64,000 nt of DNA from Chitinophaga pinensis. Lineage in GTDB: Bacteria; Pseudomonadota; Gammaproteobacteria; Burkholderiales; Burkholderiaceae_C. Below the pieces are notes generated by a model. It was not told the origin of the DNA. It saw only the letters and a list, made by a program, of their open reading frames with translations, and did not search any database. The DNA is taken from positions 1 through 64,000 of the forward strand of contig CALPRQ020000012.1 of assembly GCA_943326015.2 (NCBI GenBank), read 5' to 3'. The position numbers and the translations under genes were made by a program. Below, in pieces: positions 43,326 to 52,533 of this stretch (position 1 is the stretch's first letter; each line of letters begins with the position of its first letter).

Positions 43326-43589
43326 TCAGTCTGGCGCCGTCGCTTGTTCCAGCATTTCCAGATAGGTCATCGCCTGCGCGCGCGTCTCGCCGCACATCTC
43401 GCGGCTGGGTGGCAGCGAACCGCAGACCGCCGGGCGCTCGGGCCGGCCGAACAGGCGGCAGCGCAGGTCTTCGTCCAGATGAGGGCAGGGGAGGCCGGCA
43501 GGCTTGCCCTTGGGCAGTCCGGGCAGGGGGCTGCTGATCGAGGGCGCGATGCAGCAGGCGGCGCAGCCGGGGCGGCAGGAAATGGTCAT
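43326..43589 (-). CDS. YkgJ-family cysteine cluster protein
   Basis: 87 residues. The N-terminal CRPGCAACC cluster, [18 protein letters not shown], and the [17 protein letters not shown] block are those of the small YkgJ zinc/iron-chelating proteins. A metal-handling or redox role is assumed, but none is established. ATG 43589 gives the family's usual short N terminus; the open frame goes on to 43619. It is transcribed divergently from the methyltransferase gene. Confidence 0.82.
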   Translation of the reverse strand: MTISCRPGCAACCIAPSISSPLPGLPKGKPAGLPCPHLDEDLRCRLFGRPERPAVCGSLPPSREMCGETRAQAMTYLEMLEQATAPD

Positions 43590-43685
43590 GGGCGGGATTG
43601 TGCAAGACAATCGCCTCAATCCATGGCGACGGCTGTCCTAGCAGGCACTTGTCCATGCCCAAGACTTTCCGCTATCCAACCATAG

Positions 43686-45416
43686 ATGTCTACCGCCAAG
43701 TTGCTCGTCAGCCAGCCGTTCCTGCCCGACCTGTGTCCGATTACCGCAGCCGTCGAATCGCTGGCGAGTGCGGGGGGGGTTGATGAACGCGGTGCCATCT
43801 TTACCCGCCGCGAGGTGGTGGACTTCATTCTGGATCTCTGTGGCTACACCACGGACAAGCCGCTTCATCGGTACAGTCTGCTGGAGCCCTCTTTTGGAGA
43901 CGGGGACTTCCTGCTGCCAGCGATTGACAGATTGTTGGAGGTTTGGAGCAGGGGCGGGGCAACTGGCGATCCCATCCAGGAACTGGGCCACTGCATCCGA
44001 GGCGTCGAGTTGCATCGGCCCACGTTTCAGCGGACCCGAGCAGGCATCGTGACGCGACTGACCCATATCGGTATTGCTGTCGACAAGGCTGACGAGCTGG
44101 CCGATGTCTGGCTGATCCATGGCGACTTCCTGTTGGCTGATTTGCCTACTGGCTTCGACTGGGTGGTTGGCAATCCGCCTTATGTCCGGCAGGAACTGAT
44201 TCCCCCCGTGCTGATGGTCGAGTACCGACAGCGTTACACAACGATTTACGACCGGGCAGACCTCTATGTACCGTTCATTGAGCGAAGTCTGAGGCTGTTG
44301 GCTGCTGGCGGAGTGCTGGGATTCATCTGTGCCGACCGCTGGATGAAAAACCGATATGGTACGAAGCTGCGTGCCTTGGTGGCTGCTGAATACCATCTCC
44401 GCGCTTATGTCGACATGACCGACACCCCCGCATTTCATGTGGATGTGATCGCCTATCCGGCCATTACCGTGGTGGCACGCGAGCGCGGCATGATCACGCG
44501 CGTCGCGCATCGTCCGGCCATAGAAGCACAGGCCCTGAAAGAGCTGGCCAGACACCTGACCGAGCCCAATCTGGCGGAAGATTGCCATCTGGTACGCGAG
44601 ATGGCCAGCGTCACTGATGGGACGGAGCCCTGGATTCTGGACAGCACGGATCAGATGAACTTGCTACGCCGGCTGGAGCGCGAATTTCCAGTGCTGGAAG
44701 ACGCGGGCTGCAAGGTCGGGATCGGGGTGGCCACCGGCGCCGACAAGGCTTTCATCGGCTCATACGAGGCGCTCGATGTCGAGGACGACCGCAAGCTGCC
44801 GCTGGTCATGACCCGTGACATCGCGAGTGGCCATGTCGTCTGGCGTGGTCAGGGCGTCGTCAACCCGTTCAACGACGGTCCTGGGTCTGGCCTGGTCGCA
44901 CTAGAAGACTATCCACGACTCAAGCGCTACCTTGAGGATCGCAAGGAGGTGATCGCGCGTCGGCATTGCGCTCAGAAGTCACCGGCCAACTGGTATCGCA
45001 CGATAGATCGCATCACCTCGTCGCTGACCAGGCGGCCCAAGCTGCTGATCCCCGATATCAAGGGGGAGGCCCAGATCGTCTACGACGAGGGTCGGTTCTA
45101 TCCGCATCACAACCTTTATTTCGTGACCGCCGAGGAGTGGGATTTGCGTGCCTTGCAAGCCGTCCTGCTGTCGGACATCGCACGCCTGTTCGTGACCAGT
45201 TACTCGACCAAGATGCGCGGAGGCTTCCTGCGCTTCCAGGCGCAGTACTTGCGCCGTATCCGCTTGCCCTACTGGAAAGATGTCCCCGATAAGTTGCGTA
45301 GGGATCTCCAGCTAGCCGCCGAGACCTTGGATCTCACCGCCTGCAACCGGGCAGCTTTCGAGCTTTATGGACTCACGGCAGGCGAGCGATCATCTCTGGG
45401 TGATAATGATTTCTGA
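43686..45416 (+). CDS. Type II DNA adenine methyltransferase (PaeR7I/XhoI-like)
   Basis: 576 residues. An N6-adenine methyltransferase with the SAM-binding [12 protein letters not shown] block (about 73-84) and catalytic NPPY at 163-166. The C-terminal half is the target recognition part. With the downstream PaeR7I-like endonuclease it forms a restriction-modification system, for which the predicted target is CTCGAG. The sequence is somewhat less GC-rich than neighbouring housekeeping genes, in line with lateral transfer. Its stop overlaps the endonuclease start. Confidence 0.88.
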   Translation: MSTAKLLVSQPFLPDLCPITAAVESLASAGGVDERGAIFTRREVVDFILDLCGYTTDKPLHRYSLLEPSFGDGDFLLPAIDRLLEVWSRGGATGDPIQELGHCIRGVELHRPTFQRTRAGIVTRLTHIGIAVDKADELADVWLIHGDFLLADLPTGFDWVVGNPPYVRQELIPPVLMVEYRQRYTTIYDRADLYVPFIERSLRLLAAGGVLGFICADRWMKNRYGTKLRALVAAEYHLRAYVDMTDTPAFHVDVIAYPAITVVARERGMITRVAHRPAIEAQALKELARHLTEPNLAEDCHLVREMASVTDGTEPWILDSTDQMNLLRRLEREFPVLEDAGCKVGIGVATGADKAFIGSYEALDVEDDRKLPLVMTRDIASGHVVWRGQGVVNPFNDGPGSGLVALEDYPRLKRYLEDRKEVIARRHCAQKSPANWYRTIDRITSSLTRRPKLLIPDIKGEAQIVYDEGRFYPHHNLYFVTAEEWDLRALQAVLLSDIARLFVTSYSTKMRGGFLRFQAQYLRRIRLPYWKDVPDKLRRDLQLAAETLDLTACNRAAFELYGLTAGERSSLGDNDF

Positions 45417-46161
45417 TATGGTACTCAAGCTTTGCAATTACGAAAAGAAAGCCGCCGCTGCGGTGAAGGTCTTCTGGGACAACCGGGATAGTGCGCGGCA
45501 ACGGCAGCTGGATTCAGGCAAGGTCGATGCCGGCGGACGAGCCAGCGTGACCGCCGGAAAAAACATGGATGCCTTCATCGACCTGATCATCGAGGTGGTG
45601 AAAGCGAATGGTCTGGCTGCTGCAGAGGTTCATCAGCAGCGCGCAGCCCTGACTTTGCCCGGCTATTTCCGGCCCACCAAGCTGTGGGACCTGCTGGTGA
45701 TCCACAAGGGGCAATTGGTCGCCGCGATCGAGCTCAAGAGCCAGGTCGGCCCTTCGTTCGGGAACAACTTCAACAACCGGACGGAAGAGGCCATTGGGAC
45801 CGCGCATGACCTGTGGACGGCCTATCGGGAAGGGGCGTTTGGCAAACAACCACGGCCGTTCGTGGGCTGGCTGATGCTGGTCGAGGACGCCGAAGGCTCG
45901 CGCAATCCGGTGCGCGATCGCTCGCCTCATTTTCCGGTGTTCAAGGCTTTCGAAGGCGCGTCCTACCTCAAGCGCTACGACCTGCTGTGCCAGCGCATGA
46001 TGCAGGAGCAGCTCTACAGCGCTGCCACGGTGATGACGGTCACGCGAGAGGCGGGTGAAACAGGCGCCTATGGACAGCAGTCCGACATGACGAATTTGAA
46101 GAATTTCATTGCCAGTCTGGCCGGGCATGTGGCGACTGAGGCGGCAAGATTGTCGAGATGA
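45406..46161 (+). CDS. PaeR7I-type restriction endonuclease
   Basis: 251 residues from ATG 45406 (ATG 45418 also possible). From memory it is very close to PaeR7I, an XhoI isoschizomer cutting CTCGAG: the [22 protein letters not shown] and [23 protein letters not shown] blocks are almost the same. The PD-(D/E)xK site is Asp95...Glu109-Leu-Lys111. It starts inside the end of the methyltransferase gene, so the two are co-expressed with methylase first. CTCGAG occurs within this window, for example near 2667, so the host should be methylated. Confidence 0.92.
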   Translation: MISDMVLKLCNYEKKAAAAVKVFWDNRDSARQRQLDSGKVDAGGRASVTAGKNMDAFIDLIIEVVKANGLAAAEVHQQRAALTLPGYFRPTKLWDLLVIHKGQLVAAIELKSQVGPSFGNNFNNRTEEAIGTAHDLWTAYREGAFGKQPRPFVGWLMLVEDAEGSRNPVRDRSPHFPVFKAFEGASYLKRYDLLCQRMMQEQLYSAATVMTVTREAGETGAYGQQSDMTNLKNFIASLAGHVATEAARLSR

Positions 46162-46180
46162 TCAGGGCTTGAGTCCCGGC

Positions 46181-46711
46181 TCAGCCATCCACCGGATGCG
46201 CGGGCGTGTCGAGCAGCAGCTGGTAGAACGCCAGGTCGAGCCAGCGGCCGAACTTGAAGCCCACCTGCGGCAGCGTGCCGACATGCCGGAATCCCATGCG
46301 CTCGTGCAGCGCGATGCTGCCGGCGTTGCTCGCGTCGATCGCGCCGATCAGGGCGTGCAGTTCGTCGCGGCGCGCGGCGGCGATCAGCTGTTGCAGGATC
46401 GTCTTGCCCAGTCCCTGGCCTCTATGGTCCTGCTGCACATAGACCGAATGCTCGACGCTGTACTTGTAGGCCGGGAAGGCCCGGAAGCTGCCATAGCTGC
46501 CGAAGGCGAGCAGCTTCCCCTGGCCGTCCTCCAGTCCGATGACAGGGAAGTGGCCGTTGTGCTTGGCCTCGAACCAGGCGACCATGTTCTGCATGGTCCG
46601 GGGCTGGTAGTCGTACAGCGCGGTCGAGTTCCGGATCGCCTCGTTGAAGATCGCCAGCATGGCGTCCGCGTGGCGCTCGAAGCTGCAGGCCACGATGTGG
46701 TGTTCGTTCAT
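46181..46711 (-). CDS. GNAT-family N-acetyltransferase
   Basis: 176 residues from ATG 46711, chosen because GAGGAAA precedes it. The acetyl-CoA site is SVYVQQDHRGQGLGKTILQ (R/Q-x-x-G-x-G/A). The NEAIRNSTALYDYQPRTMQ segment is typical of the phosphinothricin/methionine sulfoximine acetyltransferase group (Pat/MnaT). Its likely function is acetylation of an amino acid analogue; the natural substrate is unknown. It is convergent with the restriction endonuclease gene. Confidence 0.85.
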   Translation of the reverse strand: MNEHHIVACSFERHADAMLAIFNEAIRNSTALYDYQPRTMQNMVAWFEAKHNGHFPVIGLEDGQGKLLAFGSYGSFRAFPAYKYSVEHSVYVQQDHRGQGLGKTILQQLIAAARRDELHALIGAIDASNAGSIALHERMGFRHVGTLPQVGFKFGRWLDLAFYQLLLDTPAHPVDG

Positions 46712-46791
46712 CACGGTTTCCTCAAGGTCGAAATGCTTGCCGCCATGGACCATGGCATGGCGCGCAGCTTCGGGGACGGGTTCATGCAAGG

Positions 46792-47229
46792 CTATGGCTT
46801 GCCTGCAAGCCTGGCCCTGAGCGCATCGGGCAATGGCATCGAGCGTTGCGCCGCCAGGTCGGCCCAGACGATGGTCGCGCCGCCGTTGGCATGGACGGTC
46901 TCGTCCCCACCCGCGCGCAGCATCTCGTGGTAGGTGTCGATCGAGGAGCGCCCGACCGCGCCGACATAGGTCCTGACCAGTACCTGGCCCGGATAGTCGA
47001 GCTGGCGCAGGAAGTTGCAGAACGCGTTCGCGACGACCGGATTGCCGCCACTGCCGCCTTGGCCGGACAGTCCGCAGCCCAGGTGTTCGAGCAGTTCGAT
47101 GCGCGCCGTTTCCATGTAGCGGAAGTAGACCGTGTTGTTCACATGGCCGTAGGCGTCCATGTCGCCCCAGCGGATGGCGATCGTGGTGCTGTGGATCAGC
47201 TTCTTGTCGGCGGGCAGTTCGAGTCTCAT
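46792..47229 (-). CDS. Acyl-CoA thioesterase (4HBT hot-dog family)
   Basis: 145 residues. The [21 protein letters not shown] stretch is the 4-hydroxybenzoyl-CoA thioesterase/YbgC-type active site with the catalytic Asp. These hot-dog enzymes hydrolyse acyl-CoA thioesters. The gene lies upstream of the GNAT gene in the same orientation (80 bp gap) and is divergent from mnmG. Confidence 0.85.
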   Translation of the reverse strand: MRLELPADKKLIHSTTIAIRWGDMDAYGHVNNTVYFRYMETARIELLEHLGCGLSGQGGSGGNPVVANAFCNFLRQLDYPGQVLVRTYVGAVGRSSIDTYHEMLRAGGDETVHANGGATIVWADLAAQRSMPLPDALRARLAGKP

Positions 47230-47297
47230 CGGGGCGTCAAACAGGCAAAAGTGGGAAAATCCGGTCTTTGATTCTAGGCTTCCCGTTCAGGACCCCC

Positions 47298-49304
47298 ATG
47301 CTCTATCCCCAGGAATTCGATGTCATCGTCGTCGGCGGCGGCCATGCCGGCACCGAGGCCGCGCTCGCCGCCGCGCGCATGGGCTGCCAGACCCTGCTGC
47401 TGACCCACAACATCGAGACGCTGGGGGCCATGAGCTGCAACCCCTCGATCGGCGGCATCGGCAAGGGCCATCTGGTCAAGGAAGTCGATGCGCTTGGCGG
47501 CGCGATGGCACTGGCGACCGACGAGAGCGGCATCCAGTTCCGCATCCTCAACGGTTCCAAGGGACCGGCGGTGCGCGCGACCCGGGCCCAGGCGGACCGC
47601 ATCCTGTACAAGGCCGCGATCCGCCGCCTGCTGGAAAACCAGCCGAATCTGACGCTGTTCCAGCAGGCGGTCGACGACCTGATGGTCGAGGGCGATCGCG
47701 TGGTCGGCGCGGTGACGCAGATCGGCATCCGTTTCCGCGCCCGCAGCGTGGTGCTGACGGCGGGTACCTTCCTCGATGGCAAGATCCATGTCGGGCTCGA
47801 GAACCACTCTGGTGGCCGCGCGGGCGACCCGCCTTCGGTCAGCCTGTCGGCGCGGCTGAAGGAATTGAAGCTGCCGCAGGGCCGGCTCAAGACCGGCACG
47901 CCGCCGCGCCTGGACGGTCGCACCATCGACTTCAGCCAGTGCACCGAGCAGCCCGGTGACGGCATGCCGGGCTCGGGCACGGCCGAGCAACCAGTGCCGG
48001 TGTTCAGCTTCATGGGCCATGCCGCGATGCATCCGCGCCAGCTGCCCTGCTGGATCACGCACACCAACGAACGCACGCACGAGATCATCCGCAGTGGCTT
48101 CGACCGCAGCCCGATGTTCACCGGCAAGATCGAGGGCGTGGGCCCGCGCTACTGCCCGAGCGTGGAGGACAAGATCAACCGCTTCGCCGACAAGGACAGC
48201 CACCAGATCTTCCTCGAACCCGAAGGATTGACGACCCACGAGTTCTACCCCAACGGCATCAGCACCAGCCTGCCGTTCGACATCCAGCTGGCGCTGGTGC
48301 GATCCATCAAGGGGCTGGAGCACTGCAACATCCTGCGCCCGGGCTACGCGATCGAGTACGACTACTTCGACCCGCGCGAGCTCAAGTCCAGCTTCGAGAC
48401 CAGGCAGATCAACGGGCTGTTCTTCGCCGGCCAGATCAACGGCACCACCGGCTACGAGGAAGCCGCGGCGCAGGGCCTGTTCGCCGGACTGAACGCGGCG
48501 CTGCAGGTGCGCGGCGAGGGCGCCTGGTGTCCGCAGCGCGACGAGGCCTACCTCGGCGTGCTGGTCGACGACCTGATCACCAAGGGCGTGACCGAACCCT
48601 ACCGCATGTTCACCAGCCGGGCCGAGTTCCGTCTGCAGCTGCGCGAGGACAACGCCGACATGCGCCTGACCGAGACCGGCCGCCGCCTGGGCCTGGTCGA
48701 TGACGCGCGCTGGGATGCCTTCAACCGCAAGCGGGACGCTGTTTCACGTGAAACAGAGCGCCTGAAGTCGACCTGGGCCAACCCGGCCACGCTGTCGGCG
48801 GCCGAGGCCGAGCGGGTGCTCGGCAAGGCGATCGACCACGAGTACAAGCTGTTCGACCTGCTGCGCCGCCCCGGCGTGAGCTACACCGAGCTGACCGCGA
48901 TGGAAGGCGGCCGCTTCGCCGCCAAGGGCAAGGACGGCGCGCCAGCCCCTGTTTCACGTGAAACATTGGCCGAGCAGTACGAGGCGGTGGTCGAGCAGGT
49001 CGAGATCGCGGCCAAGTACTCGGGCTATATCGAGCGCCAGAAGGGCGAGGTCGAGCGCGCCGCCCATTACGAGCACCTCAAGCTGCCGGCCGAGCTCGAC
49101 TACCTGCAGGTTGCCGCGCTCAGCATCGAGGCACGGCAGAAGCTCGCCAAGCACCGGCCCGAGACGCTGGGCCAGGCCTCCCGGATTTCGGGCATCACGC
49201 CGGCCAGCATCTCGTTGTTGCTGATCCATCTCAAACGCGGCAAGTTCAAGGGCTTCGCCGAACTGCCCGCTGACGCAGCGGAGAAAGGCGAGGTGCAGGC
49301 ATGA
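47298..49304 (+). CDS. mnmG: tRNA uridine 5-carboxymethylaminomethyl modification enzyme MnmG
   Basis: 668 residues, somewhat longer than the usual 620-650. FAD-binding [10 protein letters not shown] opens the protein, with the MnmG signature [23 protein letters not shown] and the C-terminal helical MnmE-binding domain. With MnmE it installs cmnm5U at the tRNA wobble position. Two perfect parS sites sit in its coding sequence, both in frame as VSRET (482-486 and 552-556), exactly 210 bp apart. ATG 47298 is the start used by the family; rsmG follows with an ATGA overlap. Confidence 0.95.
   Translation: MLYPQEFDVIVVGGGHAGTEAALAAARMGCQTLLLTHNIETLGAMSCNPSIGGIGKGHLVKEVDALGGAMALATDESGIQFRILNGSKGPAVRATRAQADRILYKAAIRRLLENQPNLTLFQQAVDDLMVEGDRVVGAVTQIGIRFRARSVVLTAGTFLDGKIHVGLENHSGGRAGDPPSVSLSARLKELKLPQGRLKTGTPPRLDGRTIDFSQCTEQPGDGMPGSGTAEQPVPVFSFMGHAAMHPRQLPCWITHTNERTHEIIRSGFDRSPMFTGKIEGVGPRYCPSVEDKINRFADKDSHQIFLEPEGLTTHEFYPNGISTSLPFDIQLALVRSIKGLEHCNILRPGYAIEYDYFDPRELKSSFETRQINGLFFAGQINGTTGYEEAAAQGLFAGLNAALQVRGEGAWCPQRDEAYLGVLVDDLITKGVTEPYRMFTSRAEFRLQLREDNADMRLTETGRRLGLVDDARWDAFNRKRDAVSRETERLKSTWANPATLSAAEAERVLGKAIDHEYKLFDLLRRPGVSYTELTAMEGGRFAAKGKDGAPAPVSRETLAEQYEAVVEQVEIAAKYSGYIERQKGEVERAAHYEHLKLPAELDYLQVAALSIEARQKLAKHRPETLGQASRISGITPASISLLLIHLKRGKFKGFAELPADAAEKGEVQA
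48740..48755. other. parS site 6 (perfect, in mnmG)
   Basis: TGTTTCACGTGAAACA, an exact match to the bacterial parS consensus, encoding VSRET. Confidence 0.92.
48950..48965. other. parS site 7 (perfect, in mnmG)
   Basis: TGTTTCACGTGAAACA, a second exact match, 210 bp from site 6 and in the same reading frame. Confidence 0.92.
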
Positions 49305-49960
49305 GCGCGCATCCGTTGGAAACCGGCCTGCGCGCCGGCATCGAGGCCCTGGGCCTGGAACTCAAAGACGAGCAGGTGGCCAAGCTGCTGTCCTACCTGG
49401 ACTGGGTCGCCAAGTGGAACAAGGTCTACAACCTGACCGCCTTGCGCGACCCGCAGGAGATGCTGACCCATCACCTGCTCGACAGCCTGGCGGCGGTGGC
49501 GCCGCTGCGTCGTCAGCTCGCGGTCATGGGACTGGAAAAGCCGCGCCTGCTCGACGTCGGTTCCGGCGCCGGCCTGCCGGGCGCGGTGTTCGCCATCGTC
49601 TGCCCCGAGCTCGATGTCAGCTGCGTTGACACCGTGGCCAAGAAGGCGCTGTTCATCCAGCAGATCGCCGCCGCCTTGCGCCTGCCCAACCTGCACGGCC
49701 TGCATGCCCGGGTGGAAAACCTCAAGCAGCATTGGGATGTGGTGAGCTCGCGCGCCTTCGCCTCGCTGATCGACTTCACCAACTGGTCGCGCCAGGCGCT
49801 GGCAGAGCAGGGCATCTGGCTGGCGATGAAGGGCAGGCATCCGGCCGACGAGATTGCTGCGCTGGCACCTGACATCGAGTTGTTCCACGTGGAACAACTG
49901 CGGGTGCCGGGGCTGGACGCCGAGCGCTGCATTGTCTGGATGCGGCCCAGGGCGGCCTGA
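49301..49960 (+). CDS. rsmG: 16S rRNA (guanine-N7) methyltransferase RsmG
   Basis: 219 residues. The SAM-dependent enzyme methylates G527 of 16S rRNA. The motifs are [13 protein letters not shown], the SAM site [11 protein letters not shown] and the SRAFASL block. The ATG overlaps the mnmG stop by four bases, the usual mnmG-rsmG operon. The C-terminal segment LFHVEQL is encoded by a parS site. Confidence 0.94.
   Translation: MSAHPLETGLRAGIEALGLELKDEQVAKLLSYLDWVAKWNKVYNLTALRDPQEMLTHHLLDSLAAVAPLRRQLAVMGLEKPRLLDVGSGAGLPGAVFAIVCPELDVSCVDTVAKKALFIQQIAAALRLPNLHGLHARVENLKQHWDVVSSRAFASLIDFTNWSRQALAEQGIWLAMKGRHPADEIAALAPDIELFHVEQLRVPGLDAERCIVWMRPRAA
49881..49896. other. parS site 8 (in rsmG)
   Basis: TGTTCCACGTGGAACA, a perfect palindrome, encoding FHVEQ in RsmG. 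Confidence 0.85.
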
Positions 49961-50118
49961 GTCCAGGGTGATCCCGGACCTCCTGAGCGCCAGCCGGCCA
50001 AGTCTTGTCACAGGCGCTGGCCGGGAAAGCCCTTAAACTCGGTCTCAACATCAGGTCCGCGCCAGCAGTTCTGCGCGGGGTCCTTCTCTGCAATTCCCCG
50101 TTTTTTGCTAACCCCACC

Positions 50119-50889
50119 ATGGCCAAGATCTTTTGCATTGCCAACCAGAAGGGTGGCGTTGGCAAGACCACTACCTGCGTCAACCTGGCCGCCGGACTGG
50201 CCAGGATCGGTCAGCGCGTGCTGCTGGTCGATCTCGATCCCCAGGGCAATGCGACCATGGGCTCGGGGGTCGACAAGCGTGCCCTGGTGCTGAGCGTCTA
50301 TGACGTGCTGCTTGGCGAGGCGACCGTCGCCGAGGCAGCGGTCCAGGCCGAGGCTTGCGGCTACCACGTGCTGGGCGCCAACCGCGAGCTCGCCGGCGCC
50401 GAGATCGAACTGGTCGGACTGGACCAGCGCGAGCAGCGCCTCAAGCAGGCGCTGGCAGCCGTGGCCGCCGACTACGACTTCGTGCTGATCGACTGCCCGC
50501 CCTCCTTGAGCCTGCTGACGCTCAACGGCCTGTGCGCCGCCAACGGGGTGATCGTGCCGATGCAGTGCGAGTATTTCGCGCTCGAAGGCGTGTCCGACCT
50601 GGTCAACACCATCAAGCAGGTGCGTGCCAACCTGAACCGCGAGCTCAAGGTCATCGGCCTGCTGCGCGTCATGTTCGATGCCCGCACCATGCTGCAGAAG
50701 CAGGTCAGCGACCAGCTGTTCGAGCATTTCGGCGACGAGGTGTTCCAGACCGTGATTCCGCGCAACGTGCGTCTGGCCGAGGCGCCGAGCTACGGCCTGC
50801 CGGGCGTGGTGTTCGACCCGTCCGCCAAGGGCAGCAAGGCCTTCGTCGAGTTCGCGCGCGAGATGGTCGAGCGCATCCAGGCCATCTGA
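50119..50889 (+). CDS. parA: Chromosome partitioning ATPase ParA
   Basis: 256 residues from ATG 50119; the open frame extends to 50005 without similarity. ParA/Soj deviant Walker A is QKGGVGKTT (10-18), followed by LLVDLDPQGNATMGSGV and the FVLIDCPPSLSLLTLN switch region. The ATPase binds DNA and moves ParB-parS complexes. It is followed by a parS site, a hydrolase gene and parB, so parA and parB are separated by 591 bp. Confidence 0.95.
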   Translation: MAKIFCIANQKGGVGKTTTCVNLAAGLARIGQRVLLVDLDPQGNATMGSGVDKRALVLSVYDVLLGEATVAEAAVQAEACGYHVLGANRELAGAEIELVGLDQREQRLKQALAAVAADYDFVLIDCPPSLSLLTLNGLCAANGVIVPMQCEYFALEGVSDLVNTIKQVRANLNRELKVIGLLRVMFDARTMLQKQVSDQLFEHFGDEVFQTVIPRNVRLAEAPSYGLPGVVFDPSAKGSKAFVEFAREMVERIQAI

Positions 50890-50893
50890 GCGA

Positions 50894-50909
50894 GGTTCCA
50901 CGTGAAACA
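50894..50909. other. parS site 9 (15 of 16)
   Basis: GGTTCCACGTGAAACA lies 4 bp after the parA stop and contains the GTG start codon of the hydrolase gene (50902). Confidence 0.78.
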
Positions 50910-51465
50910 TGCCAATGCTGAAGCCGCACCGCGGGTGCTGATCCTGCCGGGCTGGCAGGGCAGCGGTCCCGCGCACTGGCAGAGCCGCTGGGAGGCGCTG
51001 CACAGCTATGCCCGTGTCGAGCAGCATGACTGGCAGCAGCCGCGCCGCGGCGACTGGCTGGCGCGGCTGGACGAGACCGTGATCGACAGCGAGCGGCCGG
51101 TGCTGCTGGTCGCGCACAGCCTGGGCTGCATCCTGGTCGCGGCCTGGGCCAGGTTCTCGCGTCACAGCCACAAGGTGCGCGGCGCGCTGCTGGTCGCGCC
51201 GGGCGATGTCGAGCAGCCCGACCTGGCACCGGCGCTACCGGGCTGGGCGCCGATCCTGCGCGATCCGCTGCCCTTTCCGAGCCTGCTGGTCGCGAGCCGG
51301 GATGATCCCTGTTGCCGCTTCGAGCGTGCCGAGCAGCTCGCGCAAGCCTGGGGCAGCCGCCTGCTCGATGCCGGTGCGCGCGGCCACCTCAATGCCGATT
51401 CCGGCCTGGGCGATTGGCCCGAAGGCCACGCGCTGCTGCAGCCCTGGCTGACCGGCGGCGCCTGA
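50902..51465 (+). CDS. RBBP9/YdeN-type alpha/beta hydrolase
   Basis: 187 residues from GTG 50902, which sits inside parS site 9. The hydrolase begins with the RBBP9 pattern VLILPGWQGSGPAHWQSRWE, has the nucleophile Ser in HSLGC and the acidic and His residues in the SRDDP and GHLNAD segments. Small serine hydrolases of this type have an unknown physiological substrate. The gene is inserted between parA and parB, an unusual place, and must be co-transcribed with them. Confidence 0.82.
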   Translation: MKHANAEAAPRVLILPGWQGSGPAHWQSRWEALHSYARVEQHDWQQPRRGDWLARLDETVIDSERPVLLVAHSLGCILVAAWARFSRHSHKVRGALLVAPGDVEQPDLAPALPGWAPILRDPLPFPSLLVASRDDPCCRFERAEQLAQAWGSRLLDAGARGHLNADSGLGDWPEGHALLQPWLTGGA

Positions 51466-51480
51466 AACAAGACAGACCTC

Positions 51481-52464
51481 ATGGCGACAAAGAAATTCAA
51501 GGGACTCGGCCGCGGCCTGGAGGCGCTGCTCGGTCCCAAGCTCGATGACAGCACCAGCCTGGATGCTGCTGGCGGTGACCTGCCGAGCCAGCTGCCGCTG
51601 ACCGATCTGGTGCCGGGCTGCTACCAGCCACGCACCCGCATGGACGAGGGCGCGCTCTACGAGCTGGCCGAGAGCATCAAGGCGCAGGGCATCATGCAGC
51701 CGATCCTGGTGCGCCAGCTCGCAGCGGAAGACGGCGAGCGCCGCCTGACCGCCTGGCTGACGCAGCAGGGTCAGCCCGCTGTTCCACGTGGAACACGCCC
51801 AGTCTACGAGATCATCGCGGGCGAGCGGCGTTTCCGTGCCTCGCGCCTGGCCGGGCTGGAAAGCGTGCCGGTGCTGGTGCGCGATGTGCCCGACGAGGCT
51901 GCCGCCGCGATGGCACTGATCGAGAACATCCAGCGCGAGGACCTCAATCCGCTCGAAGAGGCGCAGGGCCTGTTGCGCCTGGTCAACGAGTTCGGCCTGA
52001 CGCATGAGCAGGCCGCGCAGGCCGTCGGCCGCTCGCGCAGTGCCGCCAGCAACCTGCTGCGTCTGCTGAACCTGGCCGAGCCGGTCCAGACCATGCTGAT
52101 GGCGGGCGATCTCGACATGGGACATGCGCGCGCGCTGCTCGGCCTGGACCGTGCGGTCCAGATCACGACCGCCCAGCAGATCGTCGCGCGCGACCTCTCG
52201 GTGCGCGAAGCCGAGGGCCTGGCCCGCAAGCTGCTCGGCGCTGCCGAGGTGTCGGCGGCCAAGGCCAAGCCGGTCAAGTCGCGCGACGTGCTCCGCGTCG
52301 AGGAGGAGCTGTCCGACCTGCTGACGGCTGCCGTCGAGGTCCGGATCAGGAAAAGCGTCAAGCGCCACGGCCAGGTCGAGCAGATGGGCGAACTCGCGAT
52401 CCAGTTCGGTTCGCTCGATGAGCTCAACGGCCTGATCGAGCGCCTGCGCGGCGACCGCGACTGA
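51481..52464 (+). CDS. parB: Chromosome partitioning protein ParB
   Basis: 327 residues. GLGRGLEALL opens the protein, then the CTP-binding domain with YQPRTRMDE and GERRFRAS (114-121), the ENIQREDLNPLEEAQ block, the helix-turn-helix that reads parS (THEQAAQAVGRSRSAASNLLRL) and a C-terminal dimer domain. Between PILVR and YEIIAGERR there are about 30 residues where relatives have about 10, and this insertion (about 79-108) contains a parS site (VPRGT, 101-105). ParB clamps load at parS and spread along DNA. Confidence 0.95.
   Translation: MATKKFKGLGRGLEALLGPKLDDSTSLDAAGGDLPSQLPLTDLVPGCYQPRTRMDEGALYELAESIKAQGIMQPILVRQLAAEDGERRLTAWLTQQGQPAVPRGTRPVYEIIAGERRFRASRLAGLESVPVLVRDVPDEAAAAMALIENIQREDLNPLEEAQGLLRLVNEFGLTHEQAAQAVGRSRSAASNLLRLLNLAEPVQTMLMAGDLDMGHARALLGLDRAVQITTAQQIVARDLSVREAEGLARKLLGAAEVSAAKAKPVKSRDVLRVEEELSDLLTAAVEVRIRKSVKRHGQVEQMGELAIQFGSLDELNGLIERLRGDRD
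51780..51795. other. parS site 10 (inside parB)
   Basis: TGTTCCACGTGGAACA, a perfect palindrome, in the coding sequence of parB itself, in a part that appears as an insertion. Confidence 0.88.
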
Positions 52465-52533
52465 AGCCCGCTACCGGATGACCAGCCTGCTGCCCGGACC
52501 CATGGCCGTGGTGGCGCAACGGACGAGACTGAC

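Noticed and set aside
50361-50380. CCACGTGCTGGG in parA as another parS site
   Set aside because: The CACGTG core is present, but the flanks do not match the palindrome. The same applies to CACGTG at about 15102, 29566, 43290 and 61774.
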